A DNA stretch of 64,000 bases from Plantago ovata (GCA_028274465.1 CM051456.1:100973348-101037347); one strand, 5' to 3'. Counted from the first letter of the stretch, positions 44,886-56,749 are shown. Made by a program: numbers and translations. The notes: generated from the sequence alone by a model not told the origin.

Positions 44886-46062
44886 GAGCTGGCAAATGGA
44901 TTGTTCGGATCGGATACGGATTAGTCAATTCAGATCGGGTCAAATGAAGCGTAAAAATTATTTTCGGATGACATCTAATCGGATGATGTTCGGATTTCGG
45001 ATCTTGATCAGGTTAGGAACTCATCCGGAACATAAAATGTCTTGTCATTTTGGATCGGATCGGGCGAATTCGGGTCGGATCAATTCAGATTCAGTGATAA
45101 TTGAAAATGTAAACGCAAAACTATTTTTATAATGAAGATTTATAAATTATTACAACTTCAAAATTGAATTATAAGTTAGTTAATGATGAAATCTTAAATT
45201 ATAAATGAAATTAGTTATATTTTTCTTACAAATTTAATTCGATTGAGTTCGGATCGGATGAGTTCAGTTCATATTGTTAGGACCCGAGATTTAGAGTCTT
45301 CCTATTTTGTTAATTATTTAGTTATTTACTTACTTAGTTGAGTCTTGGCTAGTAAGTTAGGGTTTATGGACTGTTTCGTCTGGAACACTCCGTTAGTCGG
45401 ACTTCGGCCCATAGTAGTAATAAGGCATGTTAGTCTTTTCTTAGCCCGTAAGTTTATTTCTTAGGTAGCAAGTCAGTATTCTACTATTTAAACGTTGTAA
45501 CTCTTTCAGTTTTTATTATGGTGGAATAAAGTATTAGTTAGTGTAAAGTGCCCGAGCGATCGACCTTCTTGTGGGCTCTAGTGCATCTTCTTGTGGATGT
45601 CGTATGGATCTGACGTACAGGATCGTGGCTATCGAGGTGTTCTTCTGCATCGCGTTAGCACTATAGGAGGTGGTAGTTGTTCTTGTGCAACGATTATCTT
45701 CGTCCACGCCAGGTTATTGCTATTCTTTTGTAGTAGGCCTTAGTGGTTATTTGTGCTTTATTGTTTGTTATTATCTACCGTTAGTGAATATGGGTAGGGT
45801 TTTAGTCTGTTAGGCTAGTGTGCTATTCTTGTGTAGACATGGACTTTTCAGGGTCTATTACATATTTAATTCAGATCATTTCGGATCAAATTTATTCGGG
45901 TGACTCTGGACCGGATGAGTTCGGAACAAATTGATTCGTGGTGATTTCGGATCGGATTTCAGGTCAAAATTCGGATAGTTGACCTATATATTTCAGGTGA
46001 GATTTCAGATTGCGGATGGAATCGGATCGAATCTCGGATTCGATGAACTTTGCCCGGTCGAT
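44886..46062. mobile_element. hAT-like non-autonomous element with GGATCGG-rich sequence
   Basis: Left end GAGCTGGCAAATGG and right end (other strand) ATCGACCGGGCAAAG are roughly inverted, flanked by TTATATATA on both sides. The AT-only flank makes the duplication weak evidence. The interior repeats TTCGGATCGGAT and ATTCAGATCGG words many times. It has no coding region and carries a solo LTR at 45275-45860. Confidence 0.55.
45275..45860 (+). mobile_element. Solo LTR inside the hAT-like element
   Basis: 586 bp beginning TGTTAGGACCC and ending GGGTCTATTA, flanked by CATAT (45270-45274, 45861-45865). GGAATAAAG at about 45522 is a likely polyadenylation signal. The end reads TA rather than CA, so it has decayed or the border is off by a base or two. 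No internal region. Confidence 0.7.
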
Positions 46063-46650
46063 TTATATATAAATACGCGGTTTGCTGTTGTGTTTTGAAT
46101 TCATCTATGTTCGTTTGTTTGTTGATGTTTTTGTTTAAGGAAGGGTTTGTTGTTGTATTTAGGGGAGAAAGCTTTTGTTGTTGTGGTAGTGTTTAGAGAC
46201 TTAAAGTCAAACCAAATTAAAATTATTATGTTTAAATTCGAGTATTAACTTTTTCGATTTAGTTTTCTTTTACTTTTCAACTAGTTAATGGCATGTCGGT
46301 TAAACTAACGGGTATAGAGAGGCTTAAATTATAAAACTAATAATTTAATTTTAGATTAATAGGTACTTAATATGTAGTAGTTTTTCATTCCGAAAATTAG
46401 TCGTAATTTATTAATATGATTATTTATACATGAATATAAATAAATGTGCACGGTATATAAAATGTCACCGTAATTGTATTTGTACTTTCAATTTTATGCT
46501 CAAGAATAGAATTCAAATTGTTAGCAAACAAACAGTGTTGCTCTTCTTGCAAACTATATTGTTCATTGTCTACGTTTGATGCTGTTTAATAGGGTCAAGG
46601 GGGAGGCCAATTGTTTGCTGCCCCCACTCAGATTTTATTTTTAGTTGTAT
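46063..46650. other. Intergenic, nothing recognised
   Basis: AT-rich DNA without a supportable ORF, up to the LTR border. The 5 bases TGTAT at 46646-46650 should be the target duplication of the Tat element. Confidence 0.4.
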
Positions 46651-47500
46651 TGTTGATGGGTAAATTACTAAGTCCTTCTAATACGTTCTAAAGCGTTCCT
46701 CTTGACTTTAGCCTCCTTCCATTTCAAGTGAAGTCCTGAGAAAAACTTGAGGGGGAGGTTAGTAACGGTTTTCCGGTTTGTCTAGTGATCAAACCGGATA
46801 ATCGACTTTACGGTTAGAGGGTTGAAAGCCGCTCTAGTGTGTATAGTATAAAGTAGGGTAGATAATGATTACCTTTTAAGCTGAATGATGTCCACTATTT
46901 ATAGTGTTTCCCAAATAGTGATAGGACTCCTGGGATTGCGCCAAGTGTACGGCTGTGATTGAATCTCAAGGCTGAAAGCCCATTAGCTGGCTTAATGGGC
47001 CTGACCCACATACCAAATTAGGGTTTCTCCAGGGTCAAGTAGGTAATTTCACGCTCTTAGGAACGTTCCAGGATTTTGTCCTGTTCTAACGTCCGACAAG
47101 GTGTCCGATACACTGCCCGTTGCCCGAGGTGCAATCCGATATACGGTCCGAGATAAAATGACCTTGGTTTACTTCTGACGGGCTATGTAGAGATTTCCAG
47201 AAGAACCGACCAAGTACTAAGTCGCGCACATGGTCCGATACAAAGACATGCGTCGGACATGTATCTTGATGTATCGGACATGAGATTTCCTTCGTTGTTC
47301 CTGAAGTATCTCGCGCTGTGTGTCGGGCATGTATTTTGATGTATCGGACCTGTGTTCCGAGTAATCGAACTCATGTTGCGAGTAAGAGCTTTCTTTGAGT
47401 GATGTCTTTGTCGGGCTAGGACTTACATGTCGGATGTGTGCCCTAGCCGCTGGTGTAAGTCGGCCCTTAGTTCGTACCGCGAACCGGACATAATCCAACA
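46651..47500 (-). repeat. 3' LTR of the Tat/Retand element
   Basis: On the minus strand it begins TGTTGGATTATGTCCGG, directly after the purine tract, and its end ATCAACA (46651) mirrors the start. A TATAAATAG-like box (minus) lies at about 46893. The 5' LTR would be right of the window. The minus-strand frame 47702-47217 crossing its border is not a gene. Confidence 0.8.
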
Positions 47501-48013
47501 TTAACATATGTCCCCCTAGTTTCCAAGTATCCTTGAACAAGATAGTTGCGTAACTATCAGTATAGTCCGAGTCCTCTGTGAGTCGTACTTTTATTCGTGG
47601 TTGAAAATTTTCCAAGTTTTCGGCCGAGTTTATTAGTACTTCATCCCTCCTCTTTTCATTCCATTCCCCCCTCACGTTTTTATAGTCCGAGTAAAAAGAC
47701 ACTCGGATTATAAAAAGGAGATATTTTGAATTTGAAATGTCAAGATCCGGATCTTAATATTACTTTTCTCGTCCGACTTAGGTCTCTCTCCATCCGAGTG
47801 AGTTATCACATTGCTCGACTTGATAAGCTTTCGATCAAGTTTACCTCCGAGTATAGTATTCTCCTTGTCCGATTAAGTGACACCAGTTATTAGCGACACA
47901 TAAATAACGACGTTTTTCTTGATTTCGGTGAAGTTTAGGGTCAAACTGTCTTTTCATCAGGACTTTTGATCTGAGCCGTTGATTCCGATTCATCCAACGA
48001 TCAAGGTGATTGC

Positions 48014-48060
48014 TGACGTCAACGACGGTTCGTATTCCGGGGTTACCCTTCTATAAATAG
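48014..48060 (+). promoter_or_regulatory. Promoter of the antisense extra ORF
   Basis: TGACGTCA (48014-48021), a bZIP/as-1-type site, lies 30 bp before CTATAAATAG (48051-48060), a good TATA box. About 30 bp after the TATA box starts a plausible leader (ACTTTTCACAAACTG), with a probable leader intron from CTCCAA|GTAAGT (about 48203) to TTCTTAG at 48399. Confidence 0.6.
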
Positions 48061-48400
48061 GGGTTGAAAAGTTCATTTCTACACTTTTCACAAACTGCAA
48101 AATTTCTCTCACTAGAAATTTGCTCTCGCTCCGATAAACGCGTCCGATACGTTTCCGAGTTCTGCATCCAGACTTCACCTTTCAACTTTCACCTTTTTCT
48201 CCAAGTAAGTTTGTGCTTGAATTCTGATGCTTTTGCTTGCGTGTTTTTTCTTTTTTATCTTCTCCTTCTTCTTTTTTCCCCTTCCTCACAACGTGCTCTT
48301 TAACATTTTGAGGACTTAACAAAAAATACTAAATTAACCTCTCGGACGAAACCAACCAAATGTCTGATTTTATTTTTGTATTTCTTCCTCCTTTCTTAGG

Positions 48401-50010
48401 ATGTCCGAGAGAAGAAACGTGAACGAGTCTGCTAGGTCGGAGAATGTCGACATGTCGGACATTGACATGATCGATCTCTCCTTCCTTGATGAAGGCCATC
48501 TTGCGCCTTCCACTTCTGCTCCGTCGCGAGAGCTTGCCACATCGGATGGGCATTTTACTGATGCGTCCGAGGAAGAAGATCTGGGTATTAATCACCCAGA
48601 TCGACGAGACATCTTAAGTTGGAGACCGGAACTCCCGATTAGGTCTCCGTCCCCGGTTCCCGCCCCCCCCCCCGATACGAGTTCCTCATGACATAATGAT
48701 GGGGGCGGCGCGAGCAGCTGGTCGCGCTTACCGGACATCGGAGCGAGTTCCAACACCTCGCTCCCCCACTATCACCGAGCTCTCCAGTGATTCGTAGGGC
48801 TCCCCGAAAGCCTTGGAGATACCGGGTCTGATTGACCCGACGATTGTTCATTCCGTAAAGCCTGTAAGCAGCGTTCTTCCCAAAGGTTTTACATCCCAAG
48901 TGGTATTGGAAAGTTCCGATGATGACGACGCTTTAGTTCGGCGTTCAAAGTGGGCTCCGAGTTCATCGGGTGTCGGACCCTCAAACAGGGCCAGTTCTTC
49001 TGCGGGCACCGGAACTGTTCCACGAGACCTTATTGAGCCGGATCTGATCCCCGCTCACCAAGACAGTGATGAAGACGACGACGATGCGGATGATGATGAA
49101 GAAGCCGAGGAGGCAGGAGTAGGTCCGACGACAAACTTTCCTCCGGTAGGCGTAGAACTTGACGCTAAAGGTCGAGTCATAAAAAGGACTAAGCGTGGTG
49201 AGTTGAAAGGTACTGAAGCGCGGCGGAACAAGTTTCCTCGGGCCGCTTCTGCCGTAGCTCTTCCTGATACAAGTGGGGAGATGAACGAATTTGGTACTAC
49301 TCCTACTTGTGCCTCGACAGTCCATGAATCGGAATTGGATCGAATCCGATACGAGTATTCCATCCCGGATTCTCTGGAAATTATCGCCCCCGACCCCAAA
49401 TATGCTTTTTATAACCCTCCTATCGGGTGTATGTCTGTGCACTTGATGTCTCTTGAACGCGGGTGGCGAGTACCCTACCATGAGGGCTTCAATGACATCT
49501 TTAATAGTCTCGGATTGAGCCCGTACCAGTTAATCCCAAGTGCATTAGGCACTCTAATGTGTTTTGGTGTCTTTTGCCACATCCGAGGCGTGGATATAAA
49601 TTTTCAAAACTTAAATCAAATTTTCCGAGTCGCGATGAGTCCCGGAAATGACGACTTCTACTTTTTTAAGGCTCGGGCCGGCTATGCTTTCATTCTCGAC
49701 GCTCCTTCCTCGGCCGGGTGCAAATGGTGGAATAGATTCATCTTCGTTAGGAAGGTAAGAACTGAAAATATGTCGGACGAGGAAGCAGCCTCGCTATTAA
49801 ATTGGGGTTTTCCCAAGAAATTTTTCCGTGGTATGTACTCGGACTCTAGGCCGCTTCTCGGTCGAGTAGATGACTGGGTCGCTGAGTTCAAAAAGGAAAA
49901 CAAGGACCGACCCATCCGATACTACTACAACGGTTTAATTCTTCAGCCGTTACCTTACCTCGCCGGCTTAACTGGTCCGGTAAAAACTGGTTCAAGAACC
50001 GATTTCGGTA

Positions 50011-50044
<34 letters not shown>

Positions 50045-51576
50045 TATATATATATATATTTGTATCGGACTCTGCATCTTTGTTTCGGACTAACTTTTCA
50101 TTTTTCTTTGTAGATTTTTGGTTGAAGTATATAATGGGCCGTATTGCTGCTGCTTCTCGGGCCAACAGAGAGAAACAAAGGCAAATGGTCGAGGAAAACT
50201 TGCTGAAACAGCAAGTACAGACTCCAGCCTTCCTCCCCGGGTTATCTAACCCAAAAAATGCTGCCGACTATCAAGAGCTCGAGAAACAGTCCGAGAAAGA
50301 GGGGGCTTCCATGCCCAAAATCCCTACTCCAAGGCCGAATGTTGGCCCAGCTAAGGGGCAACAAGCTCCGGTTGCCTCTGCTCCACAGGCCAAAAAACGA
50401 GCTGATCCGAAAGGGAAGAGGGTCGCCTCAGACCCAGCTGATGCCGACGTCGGTAGTCCTCGAAGAAAGAAGGCCCGGGTGGAAGAGGTCGAGTTCGTCG
50501 ATCTTTCGACTAAAGAAGGCCGAGATGCCGAGGTCTCGCGCCTCGTGTCTATGGACGAGTACGATCGTGCTCACGCTCTCGGACAGATCGGCCGACAGGT
50601 AGTTACTATTTTCTCATAATTTTCACAAGTTCTTTGCCATCTGTGTTGTTAACTGTTTCTTCCTCGGATGTAGCTGAACTGCTTTGTGCGAGCGATTAAC
50701 GATCTCGCTGACAAAAGGCTGGAGTCCGAGTCCAGGACTAAGGAGCTGGAGAAGAAGGCTGAAATGGCAGCCTCAAAGGTTGAATCTTTGGAGGCTGAGG
50801 TGCGCATGCTTCGGAGCAAAAACTCGGAACTTGCCAAGAAAGTGAGCACGGAAGCTGCGAAGCACCGGTCATTCAGAGAGTCATTCCTTGGTATCGGGGC
50901 CACCCTTCATCGCTTCCGGGAGAAGCTCGTCGAGAAGCTGAGATTTGCCCGTGTGGAGGCGGCCGAGGACTTCTACAACTCGATCTCCTATTTATTCGGA
51001 AAGTTGCAGGCGCAAGAAGAGGGCCGTGAGGAAGGTTTTAGAGCGTGTCTCGGACAAATGATACGTCTCGGGTATGTCAAGGAGGGCTTGACTCTCAGTC
51101 CTAACAACCTCTCGGCGGCCAAGCTTGACGACACTAAGAAAGGGGACTTTTCTGCCTACTCGGATCGTGACATCCAGGATGAGGAGATCGAGGAGGACGA
51201 ATTCGGAGCCATAGTCTCGAAGGATGACCCCACTTTCCCGGTAAGGCCTGGCTCTTACCCGGCCTGGTTTCCTGAAGTTTTGAGAAGTGGTCTTCTCGCT
51301 CCATTCAAAGTGAATGAGGCTTGGAACTGCAATTTTCTAACTCTTCCGGGACCTGTTGTCGGACGAGCCTGCGCTTTTGTCGAGCCGGAAGTTTGTCAAT
51401 ACCGGGCCCGGCTGATTAAGGAGGCCGAGAGCATAAAGGCTAGCGGTGACCAGCGCGAGCTTACGGCTATCGTTCAGTCTCTCGATTCTCGCCTTTTCCC
51501 TCTGCAGACGCCCGTCGATGCTCCTGGATCAAGTTCTAGCTCAGCTGCTCCTCCCCCGGATGTTGAAGAAGTTTGA
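48401..51576 (+). pseudogene. Extra ORF of the Tat element (gypsy-type 'transposase_28'-like), antisense
   Basis: Exons 48401-50008, 50114-50598 and 50674-51576 have GT-AG borders and matching phases. The protein begins MSERRNVNES, is acidic at first, and residues encoded at about 49330-49970 show the PF04195-like pattern: YEYSIPDSLEIIAP, MSVHLMSLERGWRVPYHEGF, LGLSPYQLIPSALGTLMCFGVFC, FFKARAGYAFI, WWNRFIFVRK. The third exon is a coiled coil (about 50680-50870) with an acidic end. Two defects break exon 1: a C-run at 48662-48673 shifts the frame and a TAG follows at 48798-48800. Such ORFs occur in Tat elements in either orientation; their role is unknown. Confidence 0.8.
50014..50060. repeat. 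T-run and TA microsatellite in intron
   Basis: About 28 T followed by about ten TA units, in the first coding intron of the antisense ORF. Confidence 0.9.
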
Positions 51577-52908
51577 AGGCCGGGTATACCCGAGCGACTT
51601 TGTAATCGATACTCTCTTAAAACAATTTTCTTACAAGTATTTGTCATTCGGCCCTTCGTGGCAATTGTAACTCGGATAATACTTCTGTATTCTGCTTGTA
51701 CTCTTATATATTGTTGGATGATTGTGCCTTTTATCATTCTTGTCAAAATATCCAAGTGTTTACATCTCGGAATATTTATGTGTTGTAGCGATCTAACCCG
51801 GTCAACAACTTTGTTTTACAAAGTTTAAAGTTGTACAAGTTAAGTGATCACAAGATAGTTCCGAGCATATCATTTCTCGGCCTTATCAAACTTTTTTGTA
51901 AAACTAAAATTCTACAAATGAATTTCCTCAATAGATTAGGTTCCGAAGCGATTATATCTCGGAACTTATCAAGTGTTTTTGTGAAAATTGAAATTTCACA
52001 AATTTAACTTAATCTGAGAAAAGGTGTTCCGGGGAAACTTTTACCTCGGAACTGTCACGTGTTCTTGTAAATTTGAATTTTTACAAGTTAGTAACTTCAT
52101 TCACAAATTTAACTTAATCTGAGAAAAGGTGTTCCGAGGAAACTTTTACCTCGGAACTGTCACGTGTTCTTGTAAATTTGAATTTTTACAAGTTAGTAAC
52201 TTCATTCACAAGAAGCTGTTCCGAGGAGATTTTATCTCGGAACTTTTATGAGTTCACCTTGTAAATTTGAAATCTTTACAAGTGTTAACACAAGAAGCTG
52301 TTCCGAGGAGATTTTATCTCGGAACTTTTATGAGTTCACCTTGTAAATTTGAAATCTTTACAAGTGTTAATAACTCGCTTTTTGTGGAATTCCTTCTCGG
52401 AGTTTAACGTGTCGGACCAGTCACGTGCTCTTCTTTTTGAGCGTGCGGTTCGCGAGTTCTTGTACTCGGGCTATCCATGTCCGAGATCAAACTTTTTAAC
52501 ATTTCAAGATCCTCCGAGATGTTTGTTTCTTGGAATAAAAAGTTGAGAACTTTGAGTTTTTCGACTTTTTCTCGACTTCGAACTCTTTGTCTCCGGGTTT
52601 TGCATGCCGTTTCAGACTCTGATCGTTCTATCCTTTCTCCAATTCTTTAATCCTCCCCAACCTTATCGGTTTGTTGAGTCTTATCAGAATAAAGTAGATC
52701 ATACGAGACTTATGCAATCCTAGAAGAAACCTTAACAAGCTTCATTGTATCAATTTGACGGAAATTTGAATATAACTACGATAGTAGGCCTTATAGCCAA
52801 TTACAGACAAGATAAAAGTTCTCAAACAAGATAAGTTCTTAAACAAAATAAACCGAATTAAACAAGTAAAAGTGGATTGAGTCCTTGTTGCTTGACCGTG
52901 ATTTCCTC
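51577..52908. other. Non-coding spacer between antisense ORF and pol
   Basis: 3' flank of both the antisense ORF and the pol gene, which converge here. Its main content is the hairpin array at 51858-52380; no ORF with a signature was seen. Confidence 0.6.
51858..52380. repeat. Array of six two-hairpin repeat units
   Basis: GTTCCGAGG...CCTCGGAAC-type palindromes start at 51858, 51940, 52026, 52131, 52218 and 52300. After each, a second hairpin of the form TTGTAAATTTGAAATCTTTACAA follows. The last two units are near-identical with an 82-bp period, units 3 and 4 with a 105-bp period, and the first two are more diverged. Confidence 0.85.
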
Positions 52909-54114
52909 CTAAGCGTAGAACTTTTGCAGGTTGACAGCGTTCCAGGTGTTTTTCAACTCTCTTCCCTCTGAGTCCTTGAGGCGATAACTGCCGTTGGAGT
53001 ATGCTTTCACAATCTTGTATGGTCCCTCCCATTTGCGGTGTACCTTTCCAACGTTTTCCAGTATCTCTGCCTTCCTCAGAACTAGGTCTCCTACCTGGAA
53101 GTCTTTCCCCTTTACGCCCTTATTGTAGGATTTTGCAATCAACGCTTGGTATCTCAGAATGTTTGCCAATGCAGTGGTTCTTGATTCCTCCAATGTTTCC
53201 AAGTCATACATTCTTGCCTCGTGATTGTCCCCCGGACTGTATCCCTGGATCCTTATTGTCTCTACAGCGTTTTCGGCCGGTATCACAGCCTCAGAACCGT
53301 ACACCAGTGAGAAAGGAGTCTCCCTTGTAGCAACTTTGAGGTGGTTCTATAAGCCCATAGAACTCCCTCCAATTCGTCCACCCAATCTCCCTGGCATGCT
53401 TCAAACCTTCTTTTTAAGAGATCCACAAGTGTCTTATTGACGGCTTCGGTTTGTCCGTTGGCTTGCGGGTATCCTACCGAAGTGAATCTTCTCTCAATCT
53501 TCATGGTCTCACACCATGCTTTGAACTTGGCTCCAGAAAATTGTGCGCCATTATCAGAGATTAAGATCCTTGGCAATCCAAAACGACAAACAATATTTTT
53601 CCATACAAAATCCATGACTTTGTTCTCAGAGATTGTTGCCACTGCTTCAGCCTCTGCCCACTTGCTAAAATATTCCACAGCCACTATTATGAATTTCTTC
53701 TGGCCTGATCCCTTCGAAAAAGGTCCTACTATATCAATTCCCCACTGATCAAAAGGGCAAGTGATCGTGGCTGGGATGAGTAGTCTTGCTGGGGCGTGAG
53801 AGGTTCTGGCGAAGTATTGACAATCTTCGCATTTCTTTGCGTAGGACGTCGCATCCCCTCTCAAGCTTGGCCAATAGTATCCTTGGCGATAAATTTTCTG
53901 GCCCAATGCCCTTCCTCCTGAATGGTTTCCACAACTTCCCTTGTGCACTTCATCCAAGATTGCTTTTGCTTCTTCCTCATTTGCACATCTCAAGTGTGCC
54001 CCTTTGAAGGACCACTTATACAAGTAATCCCCTTGGACAAAGTATTTCAATGATCTGGCTTTTAGCCTCCTTGCTTCACTCCGATCTTGTGGAAGGTTCC
54101 CTTTCAGGAGATAT
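52909..54114 (-). pseudogene. Tat/Retand integrase, 3' part of pol, frameshifted
   Basis: The minus-strand block continues pol downstream of the nested insertion. It shows an HHCC zinc finger (HKGSCGNHSGG then CEDCQYFA) and the DDE integrase core: GIDIVGPF, SDNGAQF and NGQTEAVNK supply the catalytic Asp, Asp and Glu. A one-base loss near 53331 shifts the frame; the C-terminal domain resumes as FSLVYGSEAVIP, then DLVLRKAE and WEGPYKIV, and ends at 52909. There is no chromodomain, as expected for the Tat lineage. Its 5' border is the GATAT duplication at 54110-54114. Confidence 0.9.
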
Positions 54115-56735
54115 TGTAACACCCCGTTTTTTTTAATTATTTATTTAATTATTATTTTATTATTTAATTATTTAATTTTAATTAATTAATTATCAGAGTA
54201 AATTATTTATTCGATAATTATTTAATTCATTTCGCGTAAGTTAGTTCGTTTCGTTTCGTTTGGATCAAGCTGGACTATCAGATCTGTTAGCCTTTTTGGC
54301 CCAATTAGTGAGCCAGTCAAAGTCCCATTTGACCAGCCCATTATTTGACCAAAACCCTAACCCTAGTCAGTTTACTCCCCCCTCATTTTCTTCAGCCGTC
54401 CAAAACGTAAAGAGAGAAGAAAGAAGAAAGAAAGAAAAAAAAAAGAGAAGAAAGAAGATAGAAGAAAGAAAGAGAGGGAGAGAGTTTGTTTACTGCTACT
54501 ACCGTGCCGCGCCGTCTGCCGCCTTGTGCCTCCGGTCACCGCCGCTCCGTCTGACCCGCCGCCGCCGCCGCCGCGTTCACCCTGCCGGCGAAGCGCTCTG
54601 CTCTGTTCTGTTGGTTGCCGTATCGATCGATCGACTCTGTTCCTTGTCAATCGATCGATCGACGCCGCCGTGTTGTTCACCACCGCCGTTCCGCCTTACC
54701 GTTCCGCCCCGCCGTACCGGTCAGTCCGCGCCGTGACCGCGTCGCCGCGCCGCCGCTGTTCGCCTATTTCTGTTCGTGTTTCGCGCCGCCGTTGCCGCTG
54801 TTCGATCCGTCCGTCCGGTTCCGTTTCACCGCCGCCGCTCTTTGTCGTCGAATCGATTCGATCCGTACCATTGCCGCCGATCCGATCCGCCGATTCGATC
54901 TGGTCGGTCCTTTCTGTTCCGGTCCAAAATTCAGTAAGCCATTCCTTCCTTGACCGGTTTGGATTTCAATTTCGATTTCGGTTCGATTTGAATCTCGATT
55001 GATTTCCTTTATCTTTTCGATTTATTTGATTTGCAGATTGTTCAACCTTTATTTCGATCCGAAGGTAAATCTCGTTTTCCTTTTTGGTGCTTTTGATTTA
55101 CTGATTTACTGTTCGAGGCTCGTATTCTGTTTTGGACATTTTTACCCTTGGACTATTTTGCCCTTGATCGTTCTGACCTTGTTATTCATTTCGAACCGAG
55201 AACCGGGACTTAGGTTGTTAGTGTAGTTACTGCTTGGCTGGACTTGTGAAACTTTTGACCTCGTATGTTGATTTGATTTCCTGTTTGACCTCGAAAGGAC
55301 TTTTGGACCTTGTTGTTATTGTTTTGGACTTTGTGGACTGATTTGGGAAACTTAAAAACCTAAAGGACCTTTTTGCAGTTTTACCGTTGACCGTAGTTGA
55401 CTGACAGTAAGCTTTTATCGTAAACCTTTTGTTCAGTGAGAACTGTTTGGTGTCTGGAAAACTGCTGGTTTGTTTGTACTGTCTGTTTTCGAAAAAGGGT
55501 TAGTGTGCAATTTACCACTGAGGGTATTTTGGTAATTTTCAGAATCTGAAAACCGAAAGAGTTTTTGAAAATGTTTAAAACTTGGTTTTTGTTTTTGTAA
55601 GTTAGTGTCGACTTGACTTGCTAGCTTAGTTGGTTAGGTTCTTGCTTGACTAACTTAGAGGTCCCGAGTTCGAACCCCGACTTTACCATTCCTTTTTCAA
55701 CCTTTTTTTCCTTTCGTCCGTTCGACTTCTAAAGTGTGTTTAGTACTTTCTTGTTAGGTTCTCCGTCGTTCGTAAATCCGTAAAGCTCATTTCTCGTTGA
55801 AGGTCTTTTACTCGCAAGCTAATGTGAGTGTTCACCCCTAAACCTATTATTTGCGAAAAACTGGAAGGCTACGTGACTGTTTGTACCTATTACTGTATAC
55901 TGTATATTGTATGCTTCCGCGTAAAAGTATAAGTCCTAAGTATGACTTTTGGATTTCTGTTTATTGCTACTATGTTCTGTACTGACCTTTCTGCAGGAAC
56001 ACCTCTCAGTGTTAATTAATTTGTATCTGTTGTTCTGTATCTGTTCTGTTTCTGTGTGACCGGTCGATTAGGTTATGGTTAGGTAGGCTTGGGTAGTAGA
56101 GGACTATCGGGTTTGCTTGATCGTGGCCTAGTCTATTCCCTTTTAGGCGCGAGGCAGAAGTCGCTGAGGTCTATTAGGGTCGTAGGATCTGTTTCCCCAA
56201 AGTACACGGGGGTTTCTGTTTTTGTCCGGAGTTGTGCACCCTCTGGAGGGAGTTATAAGGGCATTCTGGGAGTAGGAGCAATAAGGCGGGCTGCACCAAC
56301 GGTCTACAACGTATCTGTTCTGTTAATCTGTTATATGTGTTCTGTTCTGTTTGCTCGTTTTTTTTCTGAAAGGATTTTGTTTTAAAATTGTTTACTTTCT
56401 GTTTTAACTTAGAACCTCACTGAGATCCTTTATCTCACACTCTTCTGTTTTTTCAAAATTCCTTCCTTCCATATGCTGCTGAGGATGTGCGTGACTAGGA
56501 TGCCAGCGACTGAGAGAAGGGTCTGGGGTGTCACGGGTTTCTTTTCAAAATAAGAAGATACACTTTTATTGTCATCACTCGTTGTTCATTCGAACTTGAG
56601 TTGTCATTGGATATTATTTATTATTGTTAGCGTCAAAGATTATTTTGGCATTTATTGCCGACCGTTGTTATTAAAGTATTTTTCGATTTTCCTTTTTCAA
56701 GAAAATATTTTGTTTTCAAAACCGGTACCGTTACA
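54115..56735 (+). repeat. 5' LTR of the Tekay-like element
   Basis: 2621 bp from TGTAACACCCCG to GGTACCGTTACA. It contains a purine block (54410-54480), a GC-rich CCG-dense stretch (54505-54905) with two ATCGATCGATCG words, and a tRNA-like sequence at 55622. Its last 1100 bp match 58725-59823. Confidence 0.88.
55622..55690 (+). other. tRNA-like sequence with pol III box A and box B in the LTR
   Basis: TAGCTTAGTTGG (55622-55633) fits the box A consensus TRGYNNARNNGG, and GAGTTCGAACCCC (about 55666-55678) fits box B, with spacing of about 33 bp as in tRNA genes. The T-stem has mismatches, so it is a tRNA-derived (SINE-like) relic rather than a tRNA gene. Confidence 0.55.
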
Positions 56736-56737
56736 GT

Positions 56738-56749
56738 TGGTATCAGAGC
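56738..56749 (+). other. Primer-binding site, initiator Met-tRNA
   Basis: TGGTATCAGAGC, two bases after the 5' LTR, is an exact match to the standard plant initiator Met-tRNA site. Confidence 0.9.

Noticed and set aside
44830..46095. TACGCGGTTTG at about 44849 and again at about 46074, on both sides of the GGATCGG-rich element, as a long target duplication
   Set aside because: The copies are separated from the element ends by unequal stretches and diverge quickly; a short local duplication is the simpler reading.
47217..47702. 161-residue minus-strand ORF
   Set aside because: Crosses the border of the Tat 3' LTR and the purine tract; explained by the LTR.
54260..55002. Three overlapping Arg/Pro/Ser-rich ORFs
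   Set aside because: Open frames caused by CCG-rich composition of the LTR; three phases are open together.
55622..55690. A functional tRNA gene
   Set aside because: Box A and box B fit, but the T-stem has mismatches and no acceptor stem closes, so it is described only as tRNA-like.
56089..56385. 98-residue ORF found identically at 59177-59473
   Set aside because: It is repeated only because both copies are LTR sequence of one element; no domain and no coding signature.
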